Below are positions 1-11,428 of a stretch of DNA of 64,000 nt, one piece after another. Source of the DNA: Knoxdaviesia capensis. Taxonomy: Eukaryota; Ascomycota; Sordariomycetes; Microascales; Gondwanamycetaceae. How positions within the stretch are numbered: position 1 is the first letter of the stretch; each line of letters opens with the position of its first letter. The notes beneath the pieces are model-generated. The model had not been told where the DNA came from and made no database searches. It was given only the letters and a program-made list of their open reading frames with translations. Where the stretch lies: positions 1,421,565 through 1,485,564 of the forward strand of contig LNGK01000006.1 of NCBI GenBank assembly GCA_001510575.1, written 5' to 3'. Both the position numbers and the translations under genes were made by a program.

Positions 1-759
1 ACGGTGGTCTGGGCGGCTGGAAGCACATCAAGCGCCGGCTTGGTGACCTGCTCGACGACAAGTGGTTCCTCGGCGTCACTGGCAGCACTGATAGTGAATG
101 GGCCTTTGCGCTGTTCCTACACACTCTGGAGACGATGGGTTATGACCCCAGCTCCAGCCCGCCCGGTGGCTTCGGCCCCGCCGTACTTCGCAATGCCATT
201 GCCCGCACCATTGCCCAGATCAACGACCTGACCGACAGCATCCCCGAGTCTGTTGTGAACTCCGAGTCTGTCGATACCCGCAGTCTGCTCAACTTTGCCG
301 TTAGCGATGGCCACTCCGTCGTCTGCACGCGGTACATCTCCAGCGCCACTGACCAGGCCGCGAGTCTCTACTACTCGTCCGGCACCCACTGGGGCGAGCG
401 GCCGTCGGGCGGGTCTCCGCGAGTATCGAACGACCGGAACTACCAGATGGAGCGATCCGACAAGGGAGCCGATATTGTGCTGGTGGCTAGTGAGCCGCTG
501 ACGTTTGAGCGAGGTGAGTTTCGGCTCGGCTATTCCGGTACACTGCTGTATGAACAGCACACTAACTGAACTCTAACCAGAAAACTGGGTAAACGTGCCC
601 ACGAACTCCATCCTAACCATCCACAACCAAACCGTCCTCGTTCACCCGATCATCGACAAGTACTACGTCTGTCGCCCCGACCGCGTCCGATCGAGCGCAT
701 TTGCCCACAAGAAGGGACTTTCGACGAACGAGAAGATGCAGGTGGTGGCTGTGGAGTAA
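1..759 (+). CDS. DUG3: DUG3, glutamine-amidotransferase subunit of the glutathione-degrading complex (5' end outside window)
   Basis: Only the C-terminal part is present: the frame is open from base 3. Exon to 513, intron 514-580 (67 bp, GTGAGT donor, CTAAC branch site, CAG acceptor), last exon 581-759. The protein carries the class II glutamine amidotransferase (Gn_AT_II) signature GSTDSEWAFALFL and ends with the conserved block around NWVNVPTNSILTIH. In yeast, Dug3 works with the Dug2 peptidase in the cytosol to break glutathione outside the gamma-glutamyl cycle. The next gene, on the other strand, is convergent. The missing N terminus would hold the catalytic Cys2, which cannot be checked here. 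Recognition is by family resemblance; confidence is high for the family and good for the DUG3 assignment. Confidence 0.88.
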
Positions 760-1697
760 CGATGGCCATGCCATCTCGCCGCTTATACCACCCCGTCCTT
801 CTTCTGCCGACTTGTACCACTAGACGTTTCCTCCCGGCCTCTTTCATTTTCCCGCCCCAGACCACTCGCTGAATATCAATCCGGACTTCCTTACCCCCTT
901 AGATCCTCCTCTCCAAAACGATGTATGAACATAGGTACACATACACTCATGAACCCAAACACACAACTGCCCCTTCAGAATATTCTCATCCTCTCTGCCC
1001 AGAATGTTCTTATCCTCTTTGCTTAGTTTCCCTCTATACCCTGCAACTGGATCAGCTGCAGCAGCTTCTTTGACTTTTGCTCTCCCTCTTTAAACTACCT
1101 ACTGATACATATACGACTTGGTTCTGGGACTCACTATGGCCCTTTCCTCTCTTTATTCATGTTACCACTCTTACTACACTTTAGATAGATATGATTTACT
1201 CTGGCTTTTTTTTATGACTGAAAGATGATATATCCCCCCCCCCTTCTTTTTTTTGGAGCAAGTCAAAAAGTTTCTTATGATAGATAGTTACTATATTCAT
1301 TTTCTTCAAAATTTGCTCTCTATACTATTTGATCTTTCTTCTTTGTGTATCATTCTATTCATCTGCCTTCCTTGTAATGATACCAGGGAGTGTTCTGATT
1401 CTCTATTTGCTATTGTATTTTTTAGAGGCTGACTCTGAACTTGGAGAAAACGAGATGATTTAAGCAGCCATTGTAACATTTATCTTATTTTAATTTTTAA
1501 AAAGGAGACCTCCCCTGAAAATAGGAAAAGTCCAAGCCAAAAAAGGAAAGAAAGCAGTAGCTATGTCTACATAGATTAATGAGGGATCTAGATAGTGAGG
1601 TTGCTCCCACTACCTGAGATATAGGATACAGGAGCCTGGGCTAACAGCACTCTTGCTAGTTCGACCTAGTTAAAGAGTTACGGGCTGGAATATGGTA
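760..1697. other. Convergent intergenic region
   Basis: This is 3'-flanking DNA of DUG3 and of the minus-strand orphan gene. It is T-rich, with a C10 run followed by a T run near 1236-1254. I see no gene, RNA or repeat family here. Confidence 0.6.
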
Positions 1698-3203
1698 TTA
1701 GGGTATTGGTGCTGGTGTTTGTGCTCGTGATACTTGGGATGCGGTGGGGGGCGCCAGGGTGGGCGGTTCTGGGCTGGACTCCAAACTTGATTGAACCAGG
1801 GCCGACATTTCAATATCATCGGTATCATCGGTATTACCAGTATGATCGGCATCATTGGTATCGAGTGCAGCGACCCCCAATGAAAGATCAACGCTGATGT
1901 TGATACCTTCGCCGGAAGAATCTTCGCCGTTGCTATCATCATCGCCGCCATTGCCGTCGCCATCGTCGCCATCGTCGTCGTCATCGGAGGAACTATCATC
2001 GCCGCTACTTGAAGTTTCTTCAGTCTCTGGAGAGGACGGTCTGTTGGAGATGGTAACTGTGTTTCCTGGGTGTTAGAAGTGAAAAGTATCATGAATATCT
2101 AATCTAATGTGATCGTTCTTAAGAACGCAATGAGACGTGCTGGGGGTGGCTCATGGGATGCAAGGTGAGAGAGGAGACGGGGAGAAGGAATCAAAGAGAG
2201 AAGCTATGTTACTAGCATAAACTAAGTAAGGGACATCGGACCCGATATCGTAATAGTCAGAGTGAAGGTAGAGAGAGAGCCGGAGAGAGAGATGCCACTT
2301 AATGGCCCAAAACCACCGGCACTAGCCCCACTGGGGAATGCCGGTGAGTGAAGTCACAATGGAGAGGTAAAAGATGCAATAGAGGCAAACTTAGGAATCT
2401 CGGTGTTCCTCCAACGTACGGAATATGGTGCGGATGTTGTAATGAGAAAAGAATCGGTTCGCAGCTTCGGGATTCACACAGCACAGGAAGTCGAAGCGGC
2501 GGAACTGTCGGACACAGGATGCCCGGAGCCGGACACCAGCATGATAGTGATCAGTTCGTGAGCTGAAGCGGATCATATACTTGGCACGGGCAATATCAAT
2601 GGTGAGCTTAAAGACCTGAATGAGCTCGGCACGGCAATGGTTGAAATTCTGGGCCAGCTGTTCCAGGTCCCAGTTCCGGCGTCGGTAGGCACTGTTAATG
2701 AGCTCCTGACGGTTGCGAGTGGATATCTGGTACGTGTGGTTCAGGTCGATCTCGGTGCGTGTGCATTGGAATCGGATCGCCTCCTCACGACGCGCCCAAT
2801 CCAGGCGAATGCAGTCAATGCAACAGCACTGGGCCCAGATGACGTTGAGCAGCTGCCGGTTCTCCGGGGGGCAATCCTCTCCCGATGTTTCATTACAGTC
2901 GGAGCGCCGGCACTTGACTCTGAGCTGATAGTAGTGATTACATCCCATGAAGAAAATGCCGGAGTGGAAGCACGTGCCGGTTGGCGGAGTACCCCGCGGA
3001 GGACTCTGAGGCTTGAGCAGAAAGGCCGGCAGCGGGATGAGGAACGGCGGAAAGCTAGTTGGAAGCTGAAGTTGACTGGGGGAGATATGGGGAGTCATAG
3101 GGAGGGCGAATGGAGACGATCCAGAAGGCTCACCAACGACATCCTTTCCAGTACCGGCCGCCCCGGAAGAGGCGCCGGTGCCAGAGGGCTTCGCAGTGGC
3201 CAT
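1698..3203 (-). CDS. Cys-rich orphan protein with acidic C-terminal region (hypothetical)
   Basis: The model has two exons, 3203-2420 and 2065-1698, joined across a 354 bp intron (donor GTACGT, acceptor CCCAG). The join keeps phase and gives 383 aa. Residues 1-75 are low-complexity, rich in Ser, Pro, Gly. The middle (about 85-260) is compact and rich in Cys, His, Arg and aromatics, including the cluster CCCIDC, and looks like a folded metal-binding or disulfide domain. The second exon encodes a long Asp/Ser/Gly-rich acidic stretch and then a Pro/Thr tail. Without splicing, the first frame would stop at 2391 after 270 aa, so the second exon is inferred from the strong donor, matching phase and open acidic frame. 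The long intron could hide another small exon. I do not recognise the family and assign no function. Confidence 0.6.
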
Positions 3204-4177
3204 CAGATGAACTCGATCTTTGAGAGAGCCACCAATGAATGAACAGAGCAGTGTCTGTGAAAGTAGGTATAGCCTGCCTAGTCGAGAGAGAGAGAGAGAG
3301 AGAGAGTAGACGGAGAAAGGTAAGTCAGTAAGGAAGAAGAAAACTCATCAAGACATTCAAGAGAACATACTAGACTATAAAGATAAAGGAAACCCCAAAG
3401 GATGAAACCAGAAGAAGGATCTACTAAATGATGATAGAGCCTTTTTTGGAAGCTTAAAAGGGGGGGAGGGGGAGAGAAAAAGGTGGGAAACCTAAAGAGA
3501 GGGAGAGAGAAGAAAGGGGAAAAGGAAGAAGAAAAGGAAGAAGAAAAGGAAGAAGAAAAAGAAGAAGAAGAAGAAGAAGAAGAGAGAAGAAAAAAATAAA
3601 GATTGTGGGAAGACTGCCTTGGAGTTAGAAGCCACGAGTAAGAGGTATAATTAGACGAAGGAAGGAAGTTAGGAAGGAAGGAAGCGGGAAGTGATATTTT
3701 GAAGGGGTGATTATCACAAGCATACGAGAGTGGCCATCTCGTTAGAGAAGAGTGTTTATTACTGCGAGAGGGGAAGGATAGACGGAGTGACGTGAAGGGA
3801 TATGTAATAGGAGGAGGAAGAAGACGAAGACAACTAGTAAGCCTAAAGTCATCGTATCTCATCCTCCTCAACCGCTTTAGGCATACTGTTATAGGAATTA
3901 TGGCCCGGTGAAAAATCAAGTTACGAGAAAGCCTTTTAGCTAGTATAAGGAAATGGAATAGGACAACAAAAAGAGAGCTGATGATACCAGTGATAAGTCT
4001 AGAGAGACTGTAAGTGTAACCAGTATATCAATATATGTATAATCGGTCCCCCTATGGGACTTGGAAGCCACATCTTCTATATACTCTGCCTTCAAGATGG
4101 CCAACCTAGATGCTGCTGTGGGTGTTGTTAATAGTGCCTTAGTATTCCTCCATTAGCCAAAACTATTCATCCTCTCC
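3204..4177. repeat. Purine-rich intergenic region with (GA)n and (GAA)n microsatellites
   Basis: The upstream region of the orphan gene holds (GA)n at about 3283-3306 and a long polypurine block at about 3440-3600 built of AGAAGA/GGAAGA units. Minus-strand open frames across it (for example 3278-3919) are Ser/Pro/Leu low-complexity products of the repeat and are not called as genes. Confidence 0.7.
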
Positions 4178-5122
4178 TTAGTCAATCCTCCGATCAATGT
4201 CAGTGGGCAGCAGTGACTCCCGGCTGGGGTCTTTTAGCCCTGCTACCGAGTTCGGGTACAGGAAGTAATGCTGTGTGATGAACACCGAGTCGTACACCAT
4301 CGACAAGTTGCCCAGGGCGAACTTGACCGGGTTTCCAGTGATACCCGACCAGTCGCCCTGCAGGTATGAGTCGATGGCCTGCTGGGCCACGGAGAGCAGG
4401 CCGCCGGCCACGTCGAGCAGGATCTGGTCGATCGACCAGCCCTGAGTTGAGCGGTTGCGGTAGTTGGCGACCACCTGCGGGGCATACTTGATCAGGGTGA
4501 CCATCAGCTTGACGAACGACAGCGCGTACACGAGGTCGAGCTCGCACCAGTCATGCACGGGGTCGATGATCACGTCTTTCGGCCCGCCGGGGCTGCCTTC
4601 GCCGGCGCGGCGGGCCCGCGAGATCACGAGCAGCGCCACCGCGGACACACTGGCCAAACAGCCGAAGCTGATGCCGAGGATGAGCCGGCTGGGCCGGGAC
4701 GACGCCGAGTGGGGCGTGAACTTCCACAGAGACGGCCAGTACTGGCTGGTGGTGATGCATGAGAGCACGAGCGCGTGGGCGGCGAACGTGATGTCATTGA
4801 ACTGCACGGTCGGAGTCAGGCCGTTGTTGCGTGCAGCATACTGGTGGCGGACCACGGAAGAGTAGTAAAAGAAGAGATTCGACACCAGGTAGGCCAGGAA
4901 TCCTGATGGGTTGGTATTAGCATAAAAGGAACACGGACGAGAGGTGGATGGAGAAGTGAGTGGTTTCTCACCTATGCAGTTCAGGAACGGGAAATCCACG
5001 GTCGATCCCGAAGTCGACTTGCGGCGGAAATTCAGCAGCGGCTGCGGGTAGAACGATAACGACCAACAAAACGTGTAGATCCAGCCGAAGATGCCGGAAA
5101 GGACGACTAGAAACCCAGCCAT
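4178..5122 (-). CDS. ERS1: ERS1/cystinosin-type PQ-loop vacuolar cystine transporter
   Basis: Exons 5122-4972 and 4902-4178 flank a 69 bp intron (4971-4903) that is in frame and would otherwise add 23 junk residues between NCIG and FLAY. The protein has 291 aa. It is a seven-helix PQ-loop protein: the first PQ motif is at residues 26-27 (SFYPQPLLNFRRKST) and the second lies in the C-terminal half (KYAPQVVANYRNRSTQGWS). The STSGSTVDF and STQGWSIDQ loops are typical of cystinosin. The known role is proton-coupled cystine export from lysosome or vacuole. I chose the start at 5122 because it immediately precedes the first conserved helix; an upstream in-frame ATG at 5404 would add 94 unconserved residues. 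Confidence is high. Confidence 0.93.
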   Translation of the reverse strand: MAGFLVVLSGIFGWIYTFCWSLSFYPQPLLNFRRKSTSGSTVDFPFLNCIGEKPLTSPSTSRPCSFYANTNPSGFLAYLVSNLFFYYSSVVRHQYAARNNGLTPTVQFNDITFAAHALVLSCITTSQYWPSLWKFTPHSASSRPSRLILGISFGCLASVSAVALLVISRARRAGEGSPGGPKDVIIDPVHDWCELDLVYALSFVKLMVTLIKYAPQVVANYRNRSTQGWSIDQILLDVAGGLLSVAQQAIDSYLQGDWSGITGNPVKFALGNLSMVYDSVFITQHYFLYPNSVAGLKDPSRESLLPTDIDRRID

Positions 5123-7364
5123 TGCAGCGGTTGGTCGGCCAGTGGTGTCGGATAGAGATGAGCAAAATAAAGAAAGATGTTGGAAACAAGGAGGGAAAAG
5201 TTTCCGACGGGATACATATTGGCCAGGGCCGTGTCTTCCGAGATATGTCGTCGGAGCTTTGTGGCTTTTCTTCCGAGGCCGGTGGCGTTTGCAACGGTGG
5301 CTGGATTCTGGACCAGGAAGGTGCAAGATTGGAGCAAAGCAAGCAAAAGGAAACAAATGAATGAACGACAAGGAAATGAGAGAAACAGAGAGTAAAAAGA
5401 CCACCGGCGTTGATGAATCAACGCATCTGTCCAGTTAGGCGACTTGGTCCTTGTTGGCGCGTCGTCTGGCTTTCTGCAAGGGAGAAAGATGGGGAGAACT
5501 TTAGGATTTTGTCTCGCACGTAGCCGCGTTTTCGTGGCTTCTACAGTCCATCTCGTATCCGCAGCCCACCTAATAAATTGGCGACATGTGTGGCTGGAAA
5601 GGCGTCAAGAGTGAGAAGTGCTTAGGTAACACAGGACCGGGCGCGATGAATGATAAAAACGATAGGATTCCTCCGCGGATCTGTGAAGATTCTTGCTGAT
5701 GGAATCTGTGTTGATAAAATCGACTAGATCGAGATGTAGGAAGACAAGAAACAGGATCTAGAACCAGCTCGGTGCGAAACAAGTCGTCATGTCGTTGAAA
5801 GCACTGTTTGATAGGTCAGCCCTACCGGGAGCTTGAAGTTGTGGCTTGCGTGTGATCTACAGAGCTATCACCACATTGACAGCGCTGGTCCCTGCAACCC
5901 CACACCCTAAGAATCTCGTACAAACCCTAATATACCCTAAGACTTCACAATTCTCGCATCACCGGAACGAGCATGACAATCTTGGCTCGTACCGGATTTG
6001 CCAAGGAACGGTTTTTGTGCCAATTCCACAATTCAACTCTACCCCAACCCAGATGCACACGACGCCGAGTTCGCATGTTATTTTTGGTCCAAATCCCCCT
6101 TCCCTGCATGCATATCCCGCGCAGAGCCAAGTTGTTCTGGAAGGTTGCGAATGGGGGGTGTACGAGTCCTGGTCTAAGAACCAAGCCCTATAAAATTCCG
6201 CCTACACGTTGTCATATATGTGACATATGCATTCCTAGAAAAGCGCCTAACCGGGATTTCACATTCTTCAGCCAATGCCCCCTCCAATGCCCCCTCGTCA
6301 ACTGCAAAAGTCACGCTGGGAATTTGGCAGCCTGGCTCGGGTCTGCACGTATTACGCGGCCACCTAAATCGTGAGTGAAAGGTGCGCTTGCGTTTGCTAT
6401 ACGGAATGTCCGAGCGGATCCACTCTTTGACAGACTTCCCGCCCCGGCTTTCCGTAAGTGCCGGTTCTTTTTTATCCAATGCAATGGAACCCCGGTGGAA
6501 CTTGTCTCTTCAAACGTCAGACGATTCAAAAAAGCTTAGCTGTGCTGTGGCGCTTATAGTACACGCCATCTTTCGAACGACCTAGTCAAATGTCAAAAGT
6601 TAAAGTTTATTTGTCTGCCTGGTATCAGGTTATTCGTCCGTGCTGGCATCCTTCCTGGGTTCTATGCCTAATGCGGCACGTTGTTTCGCTCAGCCTCCGT
6701 TGCTCGAATGGCCTGTTGATAACCGGATTCAAATATGAGGTCCCGAGGAAGTCCTCGGAGGGGGTTTGTGTGGCGCTACCGCTTGAACTCATGTTACTTC
6801 ATAGCGCAAACCATGGTGTGTCTCCGGACATCGTCAGGACTTGTAACATGTCTTCACTGAGAGCGTTGCTAGATACCTAAGCCGGCATAAAGGCCCCTCA
6901 TGCGATTGAGTATGGCATGGAGGGGGTGTAGCTTTCCTACAGGAACAGGCGCGGTAGAAGGGAAAGGAAAGTCAAACCGAAAAAAAAGATGGGTATTACT
7001 TCTAGCTCGAGAGTCTCCGCAAATTTGGAGAGAGGCACAAAGATAAAATGAACGCTGTAGAGAAAGAAGCTCAACCATGCAATGCAACATGATATATATG
7101 ATCATGACCATGAGCATGATAAACGCAGGCTGTATACCGCCCGCTACTAGATGAAGTTTGGATAAAACAAGAGAAAAAGATAATTGCTCTCGAATGCTAG
7201 AATGTAGATGCTTAAAACCCGAACCAAACGAAAACAAAAAAAAAGTAACCCGCACACAACCAGCAAAGCCGCGCCACTAGGGTATATATGTATACGAACT
7301 CTATCGTAAAGTGAAAATGAAAGGAAGTGACGTGAGGGATAAGAAAAGGAGAGCCATATTGCTT
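5123..7364. other. Long intergenic region (ERS1 promoter / AIM6 3' flank)
   Basis: These 2.2 kb carry no convincing gene. Short open frames (5846-6193, 6590-6880 and others) lack family resemblance and clear splice context. Three CCCTAA hexamers between 5900 and 5942 are isolated, not a telomeric array. Confidence 0.55.
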
Positions 7365-8688
7365 CTAGTGGGAGTCCGACTCCGAGCCGGTAGAGGTCTT
7401 TGTCGTCCGCGAGGTATAAAAGGCCGAAAAGCCGGCGAGGTCATCGACATTGATAATGTCCGCACCCTCATCCGAGAAGGTGCTCCAGAGCCCGTTGCGT
7501 ACAGATTGCGGCCACTCGGGCGCAGCCCAGTAGCGGACCTTCAACCCGCGGGCATGAGCTTCACGGATCTGTTCGCGCACCCGTTGAAGCTGCATCGGCT
7601 TAAGAGTACCCCAGCTGGAGCCGATGCTCTTGCTGAACGACACGCTCGCAAAGTATGAGTTGGTCATGTCGAAGTCTTCCTTGGGCTTCTTCCCCTGACC
7701 GTGCTTGCCGCGAGGAGGCTTGCCGAGCTTTTCGAGAGGAGCGTCCATGAAGACATCGCGGTAGTTGGGGTTGGAGACAACGTCCGCGACGTCGAAACTG
7801 CCGGTAACGACCACCGTGATCGGCCGCATCGTCAGCTGGCCATTTTCGCTAAAGGTCAGGTATCCGCGGCGACGGAAAGGCTCGAGCTGGGCCATCAACA
7901 TCGACCAAGTGGTCTTGTCCTCTTGCTTGAAGTCGATCAACAGTACGAGAGTTTGGTTCGGGTATTTTTCGAACACTCCACGGTAGGATGACGAAGATGT
8001 CTGGCCGGCGTTTCGGGCTTCCAGGATGTTCATCAGGGGGTCGACATAGAGGTTATACAGCGTCCATTCTTCACGGATGCTCATGCGGCGGTGGGCAACA
8101 TATACTTGGCCGTGGATGTTCCAGATGTCGGCTTCAACACTGGAGCAGCCAGCTTGCAGGGCCGAGTACAGTGGCTTTTCACGCCAATAGTCATTGTGCG
8201 AGTGACACGGCATGGGCTCAGTCGCAACAGCGAAATCCGGATCGGGGATGGGCAGCGGGCGCCAGGTCAGGAAACCCGAGACAAACAGGGAGTACACGCA
8301 GAGTATTATGCCACTACCATATGCACGACCTTGTTAGTCGTGGAGGGAGAGAGAGAGAGAGAGAGAGAGAAGGGAGAGGTAGTATAGACGGAGAGTGGGG
8401 AGAGGGGGTGCATACATATGCTCGCGTGCGTGCCAGTGTGTGTGTGTGTAAGTGGGTGTGAGGCGGGGCTTGTGAGACTTCAACATACAGGAAAGAGGTC
8501 AGGGCAAGACCTTTGAAAACCCACGGCCGGCGTTTTCGAATCTCGCCCAGGAACGAAAACGAGCTTGCCCGTCGAAGGAGCGAGGGTCTCAACTGGTGTT
8601 TTAAAGGGTCGTCCAATAGCAACAGCACACTGTCTGGGTCCTGGCGATTCACCAGGGCGTACTCGGCGTAGTGACTTGGGAGAGTCAT
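7365..8688 (-). CDS. AIM6: AIM6 family protein, PLC-like phosphodiesterase TIM barrel
   Basis: Exons 8688-8489 and 8313-7365 (382 aa) flank a 175 bp intron (8488-8314) with a GTATGT donor and CTAAC branch site. The intron contains a (GA)n microsatellite and a TG-rich stretch. Splicing restores a continuous transmembrane helix (residues about 58-80) followed by the lumenal barrel. The barrel starts with the conserved HSHNDYWR motif and SVEADIW, the His/Glu/Asp positions of the glycerophosphodiesterase-like superfamily. Yeast AIM6 was named from a mitochondrial-inheritance screen; its biochemical activity is unknown. The start at 8688 gives a short cytosolic N terminus; an ATG about 160 bp upstream is possible but adds low-complexity sequence. 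Family confidence is high, function unknown. Confidence 0.88.
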
Positions 8689-11428
8689 CTTGGTGGTCCG
8701 TCTGCGAAGTTCGGAAGTCGGGTCGGAGGTGGCAGAGATGGATGTATTGGTAGTAGAGAGAAAAGAAGATAGGACAGATGGAGATGGGACTGCACTGGAA
8801 ACACGAGTAGTCGGAGCAGTAGGAGAGAAAGAAGAACCACCAACCATAGGGAGCACGTCTAAAGGGACAAGGTGGGAAGGGTCTAATGAAGAGTCACAAA
8901 AACCAGTCGACGAAGAAGGAAAGGCAGGAGGAGAGGGAGGAGGAGAGGGAGGAGGAGGAGAGGAGCCCGACTTAATATGCCTTCTTCCGCCAGGTGCTCG
9001 CCCCGGGAGAAGAGGCGGACCTCCTCCCTCGCCATGAAGGGTCTCTTCGCGACTTTGGGGCATGGATCCCGTCTTTGGAAAATGGGTTGGGGAAAGACAC
9101 CAAAAAAAGAAGGGGGGTGTGGATGTTGGATGGGGTGATGGGTGTGCGCGGTGATGTGTGCAGTGTATGCGGGCACTGGGAAGCACGGGTTTGCATGCCA
9201 CGAGCTGGTATAAGCAGTCCCCAGCGCCGGCCCTAGACAAAGAGGCCCGGGTACGCCCAATTTGAAGAGGGTGGTAGGTAAGATTTCCTTCAACCTAGCC
9301 CCTCCAGCAAGCAATATAAAAGCAGTTATTTTGGATCTGCTATATACGTTAAAACCCGGGCCTTGCGAAAAAGGAAATAACTGGGGGAAGGGAATAACTT
9401 TGCCCACCCTATAGCAGATGTCGCCTCCTCTAACTGAACAAACGCGAGGAACACGAGTGGATCGTACATGCGTTCTATATATGTATAGTCGGTTCGTAAA
9501 TACGTCTGTGCGAAGGCTGTCCTGGCATTCGACCAGCATGGACTGATCGTTCGAGCCCGGCTTCAAGGGACGTACAACTAGGGAGAGAAAAAAAAACAGA
9601 CGAGAACACAAATGGGAGACTTGGTTTGGTTAGTACTACAGGACTCAGCCGCCTCTCCCTCGAATGAGCGATATTGAAACCCGTGTACTGTATTGGACGG
9701 TATGATAAGGGGACAGCTTTTACCCAGCCAGTTAGTGATGTCTCTGTATCCAGAGAATAAAAAAACGTGCTCCGGGCTTCTTGTGGTCTATGTGCTGGAG
9801 CTGTTGTGATACCACGCCGACCTGCGACGTTAGACGCAAAATGACCAGGTTGATCAGAGTAAGTGTCGCTTAGAATGAAAAGAAAAATGGGGGGCGTGTC
9901 TTTAAAGAGAACCCTACACAGCGACATGATCAGTCGGTCGTCAGGCTTTGCATCTCACAAATGTAACCCCAGACAGAAGCGAGAAAAAAAAATACCAAAA
10001 GATACCAAGAAAAAAAAAAACCTCCATCGTGATTCTTCTCGTGGGCTCTAACTGCTTCAGTCAGCCAAAAGGGACGTGTGTGTGTGGCTTAAACGGAGAA
10101 TCTGACTGGACCAGATGCGGCGTGGAAGCGGGAATACAATAGTGGGAGAACAGGGGATGGAAGCAATTCACTTGACAATAAATGTTTATTGGACAAGCAT
10201 ATGGGACCGGGAAATGATATATGTACTGTAGAGAGGAGAGAGAGGAAGCACCGTGAAGACTTTAGACTTAGCAACACACACTTGAGTTTGTGACATCTTT
10301 TTGAAGAGTAAAGCAACTTTGAGAGAATAACGGGTAGTGACATTTATACAGTAGGGAAGTGCATGATTTTGGGTGGCCGATGACGATCAGCGATATCCTT
10401 AATGATTGCTTCTCTCTCTCAGATGTGATGCCGTCAAAGCTGTCAGAGGCGGAACGAGGGGCGAACTGGAAAATACCTTATTTTGTCCCGGCGTTCTGTG
10501 TCTATGCAGGACCGACAACTACTCACACCTCACCGCAGTGTTTCCCTCGCAGCCAATGTTCGCGACACACAAAAAAGAAGGATGCACCAGGCCGAAGACA
10601 AACGGAGAGAGGGATAAGCTTGAAACCGTTGATTACCGACAGCTTCTGGTGCTTGATGGGTGTAGAAAGTGGCGGTGTATAGAAGAGTACTGTATGTGTG
10701 TCCTGCTATGCTCCGTATTGAAATGTACTCTCCGGTCCGATTGTTCATCGAGTGAAGAATTTCCGTTCCAGCATCGGCGGGTCTGGTGATACTATCGAGG
10801 TCCAGGCTCTATCACTTGCAGCTAAGCTTTCTCGGCAATAAGACGAGAGAGAGGGCCTCACACAGATAGTCGGCAAGCACAAGAGACATGCCCTTGACCT
10901 ATCCCGGTTTTTGGTGGGTGGGATTTTGAAAGTGGTGGTGGGCTGAAGGCTGAAGGATTGACAAAAAGGGCGAAAAAGCTCATTTCGTTTCTGAAGGGGT
11001 GTGCAATTTGATAAGGCTTGAGAGCCTATAATTATGCGCCATTCCGCCATGTGCGCTGAGTTTTGGCGGGAATGCCAGCAGTCCACCAATCAGAGACGAG
11101 TATGCATGCTCTCTGTGCTTATATAATAGCCGCTGCGTCTATCCAAGCTCATGGGCGCGGGGGCTTTTTTTCTTTTTTTTCTTGGTGGGCTGGGGTTATC
11201 AGCTTATCGAGGACAATGATTAGATTGACTGATAACAGATAAGAAAAATTTATACTACGACGCTTCTCAAACTGCCAAGTGAGATGAGAGACAACCAACA
11301 CCAACACGGCGAACCGATGAACTGAACTGGAACGAACTCTTCGACTTCCACACTTGACTTCTGTCTTTCCTCTTCGATATTTTCACTTCTCTAAGACTGG
11401 TCTTTCAGGTCGGCTCCACCAGATAACC
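8689..11428. other. Long divergent intergenic region
   Basis: These 2.7 kb separate two divergent genes. The region holds a GGAGGA-type purine repeat at about 8930-8961 and A/T runs, and ends in a CCAAT/TATA promoter. Several open frames cross it (9475-9927, 8883-9611) but none resembles a protein family. Confidence 0.55.
11086..11126 (+). promoter_or_regulatory. CCAAT box and TATA-like element upstream of the CCDC137-like gene
   Basis: CCAAT at 11086-11090 is followed 30 bp later by TATATAA at 11120-11126. The pair lies about 300 bp before the ATG at 11429 and is followed by a long leader. Spacing and order suit a core promoter, but this is inference from motif position only. Confidence 0.35.

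Noticed and set aside
1670..2092. 140-residue minus-strand frame rich in Met/Ala/Thr
   Set aside because: Shifted reading of the acidic GAT/GAC repeat that belongs to exon 2 of the orphan gene.
3278..3919. 213-residue minus-strand frame
   Set aside because: Ser/Pro/Leu low-complexity translation of the polypurine microsatellite; no family resemblance.
5883..5942. Telomere-like CCCTAA repeats
   Set aside because: Only isolated hexamers with different spacing, far from any chromosome end signal.
9475..9927. 150-residue minus-strand frame
   Set aside because: Overlaps other frames in intergenic DNA, no domain, no splice context.
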